A stretch of 64,000 bases of DNA, taken from contig JADDOH010000488.1 of assembly GCA_016648135.1 (NCBI GenBank), positions 1-64,000 of the forward strand. The letters run 5' to 3'. The stretch's first letter is position 1, and each line of letters opens with the position of its first letter. This DNA is from Agrypnia vestita. Its lineage: Eukaryota; Arthropoda; Insecta; Trichoptera; Phryganeidae. Under the pieces are notes generated by a model. It was given only the letters and a program-made list of their open reading frames with translations, was not told the DNA's origin and did not search any database. The translations under genes and the position numbers were made by a program. Shown piece after piece: positions 37,001 through 49,000 of this stretch.

Positions 37001-40000
37001 CGAGACGGAACACAAAATATAAAATAAAAAAATCACATAAGACAGATATGCCGTTAAAAAGATTCAAGTACATATAATAGGTTTGTGCAAATTAGGCCCG
37101 GTTGTTTCAAGTTCGATCAAAGTAAGCGGTCGATCAAAGCTTAGATTTTTACGAAAACGGATCGTCTGATTGGTGGAGAACGTAAAAATCTATGCTTTAA
37201 AAGAACGCTTACTTTAATCCAACTTGAAGCAACCGGCCCTTAAACAGGAAGAAGAAAAATAAAAAAATATTTATCCATTACCATTTAGTTGAGACGTAAA
37301 GAATTGTTTCAATTTAGTCCTATACACAGTTATACTATCAGCAAATATGTCGTCCACTTCTGCATGTTCATTCCCCAATGAGTAGTCTGGGGATTTCAGA
37401 ATTTTCTAATGTATTAGTTCTGACATTTCCACTATAATAGAATAATCTACTGTGTCTTGCTGACCTCGACGGTACATATAAGTCAATCAGACTAATAATC
37501 TGGGGGCAATCAATCATGTTATTTATGATCCTATACAGAAATATTAGGTCTGTCACGGTATGTCTCACAGACAAGTTTAATAGTTGCAAACAAAGAAATA
37601 TAAAATATAATAGTTTTTGCTCAATGGTACGGTGTAGTCATTGTGGAAAATGCACGCATATTATTCGCATAGATGTGGGCTGAACTGACAGACAATATTC
37701 TGAAGATGAAGTTTTGACGAGTGAGACATGGTTATTCTTCAGGTTGACGACTAAGCCTCTCAATAAGTGGCCCGGATCTCCTCTGGAGTCAGCGCCCCTG
37801 GATAGCACGGTGGACCAGCTGCTTCCGCGCTCCCGGGTCGGGCTGTACCCCGACCTGGCCAGCGCCGGCCTGGTCGGGGCTGACCTGGACTGCATCGAGG
37901 ATGAGAGCCAAGGTAACGGCACACAAAGCTATATAATATTTATATTCTTCTTTAGCCTTCATTTCTTTACTGCTGGATACAGGCCTCTTCCATACCCTTC
38001 CCTGTTGTTTGCTTGTTGTAGGCATATCTTCCCCCCACAGCGGCTATATCGTCGGCCCATCTTTTTTTAGATCTTCTAATGCCTCTTTTCTTCAAGGTTT
38101 CCACTTCAAAACTCTAGGAGTCCATCTTGTAGCATCCTGCTCATTGCGATCCATAATTTCCACTACTATACTTCTGCGCCTAATTTCAGGCTTTTACCAA
38201 GCATGGATCGTTGCGTGCATTTGAGCTTTTCTACACTTTTCTTTGTAACGGCCATCGTCTCCACTCCATACGTCATCATGCACGATTCAAAGACTTTTTT
38301 TTGTATGTACACAGAATATGTCTTCATATATCTGAAAAGTCAACATTAAAACACAACATCTTCAAAACCTTCACCGGCTAAAATGTACATGGAAGATTGA
38401 ATACAAGTTGTGCCACACGATATTCAAGGCTATTCACCACATGGCCCCTCAATATGTAACCGACTTCTGTGTTTCATTTGCTGCAAATAATAGACAGCTA
38501 ACACTTTGCTCAGCAACAACATACAATATAAGTAGATTAATTGAAGTAAATCACGTCCACAAGACTAACTTAGGTGTCCGTGCTTTTGCGGTGGCTGGGC
38601 CAAAAGTATGAAATAAATTATCAAACAAACTGATAGCTTACCATAGTTCAAAAAACAAAAAGTCATGTTATAAAATAGAATCAGACAGATACTTTTTCCC
38701 GGCCCTCATCTACAGTTTTAACTGTCGATTCCATTTCTATTTTGCACGTCGTCCAGTGTATAGGAAGTGGTAAGTTCTTTAGCCATTATATTGTTTTATA
38801 AAATGATGTATGAGACGGTTGTGTAATAGATATTTTTTCTCAACAGAGGAGCGGGACAAGGAGAATCACTCTCCGCACCCGACGGGCATCCGGCTCACCC
38901 GCCCCGGATATTACACCATCCCGTCCATGGACGAACTTATCAGTGAGTATTGCTCCGTATCACCAGGGGTGCCAATCAGTGATGCAACGAATACTCGTAT
39001 TCGCCGAATAGTAGATATTTACCGAATATTCGTATTCGCCGAATACGATCACGAATATTAAAAACATACTATTTACAACTGAACACAAAGCAAATTACGG
39101 TTTGGCTGGTATCCGAACACACCTACGAACTCTGTTGTCGGAGATATCACTAACATTGAATGAATGGATTTGTTGAGTTCTCAAGTTGTCAATTATTACT
39201 TGTTTCACAGCATAACGTGAGTTCTTTCATCTAGTTTCGTTGGGTTATTAATACTGTTACGTGCTCATTTCATGTAGTTTTTGTTTTGTAATACGTATTA
39301 TCGTTCCATTTTATTTCCGTTACGTGTAAAAGTGTCAACTCTTATAAAATAATTTCAAACTAAATCTAACAACATGACCTCTCGTAAGCGTGAAAAAAGT
39401 GACATTTATTTTCGACCGCTGGGAATGTACAAACGGATGAAAGAAGTGTTTTGCTTTTTGAACAAAAATTTTCCAGTGGTAAATTTTAATTATTAAATCT
39501 CCCAGTAAAAAAAAAAAACAGTGGTGTATTATTTATTACCTTGTTGAATTATTTGTATTCGCCGAGTAGTAGGCTTGATATTCGTATTCGTGAAAGTAGT
39601 ATTCGTTGCATCACTAGTGCTAATACATTATTCGGGCATTGTCATTTAAAATTATGTAAATTTCAAGTAATCAAAAAAATTCACAAACAATCGTAAAATC
39701 GTGAAAAAATACATTAATCATGAAAAATGTATGTATTTTCGCAATGCAGTCAGAAATATTGAAAAAAAATGGTTTTAATATTGCATATCTCCGTAACTAT
39801 TGATAACGTCATGGTTGCTCAAACATTTTCCATTCATTATCAAGGCAGGAATCCACCTGTAAAGCTTTTGCTACTAGCTATGAGACACCCTGTATTAGCG
39901 AAGGGAAAAACTACATTTCAAAATGAAGACTACAACATACACACGTTCACCAGTTTGAAGACTACAAAGTGTACACTATATTTGTAGTAAAAACTACATG

Positions 40001-43000
40001 AAGTGAACTAATTGTAGTACTACGAAACTGTAGTACTAACGAAGTGAAGTAATGAAGTAATTGTAGTATTAATGAAGTGAAGTAATTAAATTGAGTAAAA
40101 AAAGGTCGACAGGAAAAATATTTAAGATAAATGCCGATATTTTTTCCAAAGTAACATTTGGCGACCTAAAAAAAAAGGTCGCCAACCAGATTTCTTCATT
40201 CAGTCCCAAAATTTTCAAACCTCGGGGGTGGGGGGGGGGGGTTGTGGCAGTTTCCAGAGATATATATATATATACTTTTAATAATTTTGAAGTGTCTAGT
40301 TTGTAGTGTGCACTACACTTCAAAAGGTGTGAAGTGTACACTTCAATGTAATGTAGTACTACGTTATAGTAGTGAGTACAGAGCGGACCCATCACTACCC
40401 TGCTATACAGGGGGTTCCACAAGGGAAATAAATAAATGACACCCCAAGCGGGTGCTTGAGATCTGAAAGCCACGTGCATTGTAGTTTTTAATAACTAGTT
40501 ATAAAAAGATTAATTGTAGGACTTTAAACGTATGGTGTAAGGTTATAAAAACTGAAATGTACAATAGATCTCTTCTGAAAGTAGCCGAGCAACATGTCTA
40601 GTTGGCTTTTAGGACCGAAGTTGCATGTTAGCAGACATAATTCTCGTTTTGATTGTACTGTGCGTAACATTAGGTGACGTGCCGAAGTATGGAGACCTCT
40701 TTTATTTCGATTTATTTTTGTATATAACATTTACGTAACAAACATACTTTCAAATCGTAAATGTTATAAATGATGATTAACATATATTTTGTTAAACATT
40801 TTAATTATTAACATACAGTGTTATTTGTAAAACATTAATAACCTCGCAGGACTATATTCCTGCCTTGATGTTCGAAAATGTTCAAACTATTATGACCTAA
40901 TATCAATAGTTAAGGAGATATGCGACATCAAAGTATGCATTTTTTTTCAATATTTCTAACTTATTTTTTGTAAAACGATTACGAAAAATTCATTCGTTTC
41001 AGTACAAGTTAAATAAAATGATAAAAACCCTGAAAAAATTCCAATTGGAATGTTTTCCAATTGGAATTCGAAGGTTTTTATTTTTTTATTTGACTTGTAT
41101 TAAAGGGATTGAATTTTTCATTTTCGATATGAGTTACTGTAATGATTAATGTGACGTTTTACAAAAAATAAGTGAGAAATATTGAAAAAAAAATGCAAAC
41201 TTTGATGTCGGATATCTCCATAACTATTGATGTTAGGTCATAATAGCTTGAACATTTTCGACTCATAATCAAGGCAGGAATATAGTCCTGCAAGGTTATT
41301 AATGTTTTATAAATAACCCTGTATATGATTCATTTCAAGTGTGCAGGAGATTCCTGCTTTGAAAAACTCTCTCAGAGATATGAAACGCATCAAGGTCCAA
41401 AGTGATATTGTTCAGCGTAGCGGTAGCTCTTCCAACAGGCATTTTGGTCCTGTATATTGAAATATGAAACAATGCTATGCTGTCTGAACTAATTATCAGG
41501 AACATAAAAACCAACGCGCTGCATAATTTGAGGATTATTGATCATACCGCGCAACAATCTATAAAAATGCGTAATCAAATACACGTTTCTTCTCGTCTCT
41601 AAACTATTGTAGTCAAGTATACCCTGGAGGAACTCGGTTGGGTAGAGTTATGGATAATGCCCGTACTCTCTTATGTAGCGATATCTCAGAAACTTATTTT
41701 TACTTTCTCTACCATAAGAGAGTACTTGCCCTCATGTGGCCCCCAAATCATCGAGCCACTCTGAGTCTACTCCGCACCAAGGAGTTGTAAAAAGTTCTCA
41801 GTGCACGGGTATTTTCGAAAACCCTGGCAGTACCTAGAACAAATCCTAGCATTCTCAGTACATTACCACTGACCGCCTCTATGTGAGCGTTGAATGTGTC
41901 GGTGTCGATAATAATTTGAGATAAATCATTATTAACCTCTCTTGATTGAATATATTTTTGTCCCCAGAACACATGAGGGCCGACGGTTCGTGCTTAGTTC
42001 CGCAGTTTACCGTTGGACGGAGGGGTTATGGAAACGTGTTCTTCGATTGTGAAATGGACGTCGCCGGCTTGGACATCGACGATATTGGTGAGTTGATTTA
42101 TACATTTTTTTAACCATTGAATATGGTGAATGCGATCGAGTATAACAAAATGTTATTTGTGTTAGTATATAACCACTACAAATTACTTTTTTGTCTACCG
42201 GTTTCGAGACGTAACCCGTCTCTTCGTCGGGATAACCACTACACTAGCATGTAAATATGTATCACTACACACCACGACCATAGTATTATTTACACCCTTT
42301 ACAAAATACTCTTTACATCTAACATTTAAATAATATTAATTTAACAATTTATAAGTACTGGCATTATATATTCAAAAAATTATAACAATACAATTATATA
42401 TTTAAAAAAAAAACACAGAAAGAAAAGAAAAAAATGGAGATTGCTATAATAGAAGAAAAAAAGAAAAAAGTATATTATAAATATAATCATTGAGCCGTTT
42501 CCAAAAACTTGTCTAGTCTTTTTTGAAGGTATCCACTGTGGTTGCTTCAATGGCGTTTCTTGGAAGCTACCCCAGCTGTCGACCACACGGCTTGATGAGA
42601 AGTTCTTCCTTGGAAATGCTGCACGATTCAATTTCAGTCGGTGACCTCTGAGATTATTGGTGTCAATTCTGGACAGTTATATTCGTTGGTTAGAATCTTG
42701 TACGTCTCAATCAATTGTTTCAACGTTGGCAATTTTAGTCTTTTCTCATAGGATTTCTTCTTGAGGCATTTATTTTTAATTTAAAGATTATCGACAGGTC
42801 AAAATGACCCTAATGGATAATCATTTAGGACGAGGTGATTAGTACAGTTACATTTTACAGTAAAACATTAATACATTATACGGTATAAGCATAGTACAAT
42901 ATGCGATTACAAGATGAAGAAGTTCACAATCTCCGCACATAATAGGCACGTAGGCTCCCAGGTCAACCAAGTCAAAAAATGTGTACCAGCGTCATTGTGG

Positions 43001-46000
43001 CAATAATTTTTTTGTTTAAGTTGATTTCCAAAGAGTCCATCTAATACGCTCAAATTATTTTTGGAGGAGTGATATAATTTCTCTCTTAAATTGAGGTTGT
43101 GTCATGTGGAATGTGTCGATGTTGGGGTTACATGACTTGACCTCGTTGTACTGGTTTAGCATTCTAGATAGAGGAGAGAAATAACCTATGTTGGTTTTGT
43201 AAACCTTTGTGCGGAAAAGGATCTCAGAGAACGGGGAGGTATATTAGTATCTATTTGCGAGAGAATTGAGGGCGAGTCCAGTTTTTTGTTTACTGTTTTG
43301 TGGAGTCTCATAAGGTCTGTGATTTTTCGTCTTTTTTCTAATGAGGTTATATGGACATTTTCGAGTCTTTTGTCGTATATATCGAGCAACTCGTTTAGGT
43401 CCTGTCGCTGAGTCAGGGATTTAAGGAATTTTTTCTGGATTTTTTCAACTTTTAACTTGTGAGTTTCGTAATTGGGTGAATTTAACAAGTTTAGTAGTTC
43501 TTTGAACATTCTCAAGGAAGTCTAGATGTCTTGTTTCCAAACTAATCCAGACTACTTGTGCGTGTGGTTCTTGTTGATTTTGGGTCTCGTTTTAAGTATT
43601 AAAAAAAACATTATTTTCACAGTTCACATCATGAACAAGGAGATCGTGGTCTACCCCGAGGACGACAACAAGCCGGAGGTGGGGCAGGGGCTGAACAGGA
43701 AGGCGCAGGTCACCCTGGACAAGGTGTGGCCCAAGGACAAAACCCTCCGAGTGCCCATCACGGATCCGGAGAGGTAGCTATTCTTGATGTTTATAGCGTT
43801 AACTTTGTGGTTGGACGTGATTATTCATTTTAACTAGCTGTAACTCGTCAAAAATTGCGTACTTTTATAAAATGTTTTGGCCGCCAGTTAAGACTGTGAG
43901 AACAGCGCTTTCTAGAGTAGCGTAGCGTCTTTTATTTATTTATTTATTTATTAACGCCCTATAGGGCTTTTACAACAGATAGGTAAAGTGTACATTAACA
44001 GGATATATAGTATAAAGAGAAAAAAAAAACATGTAAACATAATAATGACATAAAGTGGAAAGAAAATACTTAAAATACAGATACATAAAAAGAAAATACA
44101 CATATATAAAGATAAAAATAATATAAAGTAAAAATCAAGTATATAAAAAGCAGAAGCATAAGAAAAACATAATATGGGAAATTTAAAACAAAAAAAGTAA
44201 TAATGTAGAGTGAAAAGATATAGCACAAGCTTTGAAAGTCATATTATAATAAAAAATATACATACATATAAATACTAATCAATTATTTAAGTTCAATTTG
44301 ATAAATACAGTGAAACTCTCTTAATACGTTTTTCAAGGGACCAGCAAATAAAAACTTATTAGGCGTGAGAACATATTAACAGTGATTTCATTATTTTCAT
44401 ATATTATTTACACTTTCTAATTTTGTGTTTTAATTGAAATTTCCTTTATATAATATGAACATTTAAGGACATCTATTTAAAAAAAATTAAGTAGGTAAAT
44501 ATATACATTTGTAAAATATTACCTGAGGGTCAGAAAACAATAAAAACCACCACAACAATAAAAATTTTAGCACTGTCAAAAAATATTTTCTTAATAACCA
44601 TACTAAAAGAAAACCATAAAATAACTTATGTAGATATGTCAATACCTATGTGCAAACCTTAATTTTAAAAGAAAATATACAAGTTATCTAAATTACTATT
44701 GCAAAAAAATACATATCTTAAACTAATAATATTATTAAAGGAAAAGTCAATCAGAATTTAAATATAATTCGGTGTATAAACCTAAACCATAACATAAACC
44801 TCACGAATACGAAAAAAAATACGAAAATTACCTGTATCTACTTCCCCTGGCTTGGTATAGATTGCACATTTATAAAAAAGAACCGTTTGTAAATAGTATT
44901 CTACTTGACTTCATTTTAAAAATGTATCCCTTTTGATGATTTCTACATAATTTAGGTGTACATTCAATATTTCGCCTTGAGCAAACTCAATGGGGCAAAG
45001 TCCAAAACAACCCGCCAATTCAGGGGCGAACTCGGCGAACTTAACACAATAATACATTAAATAATATTCTTTTGAGATTAATAACGATTTTCTTTATTTT
45101 AATTACGTTTGATTTCACAATACCTTAATATTTTCCCGGGCGCAAAGAATATTCGTGATATTTTTTATCATTAAATTAAATTTGATCCGTTTTTTGTAAC
45201 TTAATTAGAAAACAATCGGAGATATTACGTAATTAATATTCCCGATTGTTTCTTCGAAGAAATACAACCAAAATGAGAAGAATTTCATTTAGGCAAATTA
45301 ATTTTGCACCGACGTTGTTTGATTTTGCGATTGCGACTACTCATATAAAAAATTATCATAAATAATCGCCGCATAAAATTATTTATTAAATATTATTTCA
45401 CTTCTCAGTATTCAACCGTTCTGTTTTGTTTTACAATTTTTTTAATAGATTTTTAAAATATCTTGTTGTTCAAGAGACAAGTTTATTCATGGATAAACGC
45501 TAACCGTCGGTCGTTTATTTTATTTCTCAAGAAACTAATCAAATCAAGCTAATCAAAACTAAACCGGAAGTAATGAATAGCCCCCAATGATATCTACGAA
45601 AATTAAACAATTAAATTTCAGCATTTTAATGAAAATAATTCAAAAACATATTTATTTTTTAAGAATGAAAATAGCATGGAGTAAAAATAATCAAAGAAAA
45701 ATTAGTACAAACAAGTTTAAAGGATTATTTGCGCTGATCAAAGCCGGACTATAAACACGTAACTCGCCAGTCGGGTATGCCGACAATCGCGCGAAAATTA
45801 TTGTACGATATATGAGTACTTCAATTATGAATTGAGTAATTTAAGTTATTAATTGTCTTTAAACTCAATTTGTTTAATTAGGATTGTACGTCCCGCGACT
45901 TCATGCGACGCGAGGCCAGCGCCACATTGCGCAGACCTTCCGTCGCAGATCTTCCATTTTACTGTATCTAATTTTTTTCATTATATAATACGCACTTATC

Positions 46001-49000
46001 AATCACACTGCGCGGACATTCGACGAAATGACGCGACCGCGACATCCGACATCCGCGCAGTGTGGCGCTGGCTTGTTTTGCTGGCTTTGTTTTACTGAAT
46101 TTATCGGCAGTTATTTCACGCATTTGAAATGATGTTGAATGATTTTAATGAGCTAAATAGACCTAGGAAGCAAGGAAATGTAATAAATAATTAAAAATAA
46201 AGAGTATAATTGATATAAATACTTGTGAATTTTAATTAAATTACGGTATATTTTGGACGTTAAATATTGACGAAAATGAAACAAAATATTACAGTAGTAC
46301 CTACCGAAAGGGCTTCTGGAATTGTAAATTATCAGGTGCACCTGCTAATGTAAGTGTGTATTCTCAGAAATGGATTTTTCGGTCAATTAAGAATGTTTGC
46401 ATAGTTAAGAATGAAAATAAATCAAAAATTAATATCACCAATGCGGCTCTGCGAGTATTATAGGAGTACATTTGAAAGCCAAGCATTCTTTGTTTATATT
46501 GGGGATTAAGTTTTATTGTCTTGCCTTTTCAAATAATAGAGTTTTTGTCAAAGTACTTTTATGGCTCTGCAAGAATTATTTATTGTAAGCTGCCCATTTT
46601 GTGAATTTTGAGATTTATTTGGGTTAATTGTTTTATTAGTCTATTCAAATACTGCAGGGTTTTTTCAGCCCCTAGAACTTTTGTTACACCGCCAAAACCA
46701 CTTAATTTTTATTGCGCCCATTTCTCGAAATATTATTTTTAGGAATGTTGAACAAAATTTCGTCTTCCGAAAAACGTATTATGAAAATTTATTTGTATGA
46801 ATAAATTGAGTTCAGCTAAAAATATTAGCACTACTTAGGCGAGAAACGAAAATAAGCGGGAAACTTATTAAACCTAACAAAATTATCAGATTTGTATGGG
46901 AGTTTTTCGGGACCGCAGAATTTAAACTTATTTAGCGGGAGAACTTATTAAAAGTGAATTTACTATAATAACTGTACTACAGTGAAACTCTCTTAATACG
47001 TTTTTCAAGGGACCAGCAAATAAAAACTTATTAGGCGTGAAAACATATTAACAGTGATTCAATATTTTTTTCATATATTATTTACACTTTCTAATTTTAT
47101 ATTTTAATTGAATTTTCGTTTATATAATATGACAATTTAAGGACATTTTATTTAAAAAAAATAAGCAGGTAAATATATACATTTGTAAAATATTACCTAT
47201 GTGAATAGTACCTGAGGGTCAGAAAACAATAAAAACCACCAAAACAAAAAAAATTTAGCACTGTCAAAAAATATTTTATTAATAACCATACTAAAGGGAA
47301 CCATAAAATAACTTATGTAGGTATGTCACTACCTATGTGCAAACATTAATTTTAAAAGAAATTTATATAAGTTATCAAAATTTTAACTCATTAAGGCCGG
47401 CGCCACACTATGCGTTTCTTCTGTCGCATCAAATCCGCAACTGAATTTAGAGCCTGTCCGGATGACGCATTTTACGCGCGAGTCCTTTCGCGCGTTTCAT
47501 TTTTTGCGTCCAGATACCGCGTTTTACGCGCGAGTGAGCAAACGCGCGTCGGCATCTGGACGGGATGTTTGTAGCACCAGTATCTCGAGAACGCGCGAGT
47601 GCACTCGCGCTTAAAACGTGTCATTTTGACAGGCTCTTAGCAGTCACATAGTATATTCCGCGGCGGACACGTGCGGATAATCTGTCAAATGTGGCGCGTT
47701 GCAATCAAAAACACGAGACGTGACATCACCGATTTTACGTTGACGTAAGTTCTGCGGGCGGGGAAATGAACAGACGTCGGCGGAACGATCGATGATCCGC
47801 ATAGTAGCGGCATTCCGCGGCGTCAAAGACGCGACGGAAGATATACCTAGTGTGACGCCAGCCTTAGAAAACGATAGGAGATATAACGTTATTAATATTG
47901 CCAATTGTTTCCTCGAAGACATACGACCAAAATGAAAAGGTTTCGTTTAGGCGACTATATAAAAAATTATCGTAAATAATCGCCGGATAAATTTATTTAT
48001 TAAATATTATTTTATCAGTCTATCAAATACTACAGGGTTTTTTCAGCGATTAGAACATTTGTGACGCTGTCAAAACCACTTAATTTTTATTGCGCGCATT
48101 TTTCATTTTTAGGAATGTTGAACAAAATTTCGTATTCCGAAAAACGTATTATGAAGATTTATTTGTATGAATAAATTGAGTTCGGCTATAAATATTTTCA
48201 CTACTTAGGTGTGAAACGAAAATAAGCGGGAAGAAAATAAGTTGCTCATATCTGTTTGCTAGTCTAGGAAGCCTTTGCATTAGTGAATTAAAGATATAGT
48301 TAGTAGCTGCAGTTTCCATGGTCTTGATGGACATTATTAATAGAGAATTATTTTTATACTTTTTTTTTGCTTCTTACTCCTCATTATTATATTATACCTC
48401 CCTCATTGGGATGGTGGGGCCCCATTGAGGATGGTGCCAACCTCATAGTCTTCCGGGTGTTCGCTCGGACGTGGGTTTCGCGCCGGGAGCTGCTCCGTGG
48501 ATGAGACTGTCGACTGCGGTCGTCTGGACCAAACTGTACCGTTGTCTGTTTTGTCCTTTCGCTATAGGGACAGTGTCCTGATATCTGTTTTGTCCTTCCG
48601 CTATAGGGAGAAATATCCTTTATGCCTGTCCCCTCACTGTCCCCCCTTTCCACTCAATCCACCCATTTTGTTTAAAATTTATCTTTTGTATTTTTGTTAT
48701 TTTGTGTATTTTCGAGTTTGAGTTGTGGATGAGGAACAGTGAATGGACTGTTGCTGCCCGAACCTTGCGGCGTCGCCCTTTACACAAAGTCGCACGGGAT
48801 TGGCTATTAGTGAAAAATTGTCAACTCGGCGACATATGAGTAGGACCGATATGGGAGCCTTCGCTTATAAAAACGGTCCTGGGAATTCGGTGGGTGTCCA
48901 TTCACTGCATTGGGTGTAAAATATCAACAATCTCAATCGGCTGTTTCAGATTAGCGACGATGGACTACGAGGCCAAGCTGCGCAGAGCCTGCGACAAGAT

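Larger units (their letters stand above)
32753..37018 (-). mobile_element. DIRS-type tyrosine-recombinase retrotransposon, near complete
   Basis: Minus-strand element of about 4.27 kb with a gag-like ORF (36668-36012), an RT/RNase H ORF (36040 to about 34150) and a tyrosine recombinase ORF (34379-33129). Inverted terminal repeats share about 147 bp (starting CGACGCCTGGAATCC). An internal complementary region at about 32970-33077 joins the sequences of the two outer ends. No target duplication, as expected for DIRS. A 181-bp tandem duplication breaks the RT/RNase H frame. Confidence 0.93.
46979..48240. mobile_element. Second pogo/Tigger-like element, direct repeat of the first, truncated
   Basis: 46979-47395 repeats 44309-44720 with few changes (CAGTGAAACTCTCTTAATAC onward). 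47870-48240 repeats 45195-45400 and 46640-46860. The segment between is replaced by nested MITEs. Ends near AAACGAAAATAAGCGGGAA without the right terminus. Confidence 0.7.

Noticed and set aside
40069..40479. 136-codon minus-strand ORF
   Set aside because: Lies over a degenerate repeat with poly-G and (TA)n tracts; no domain or family resemblance.
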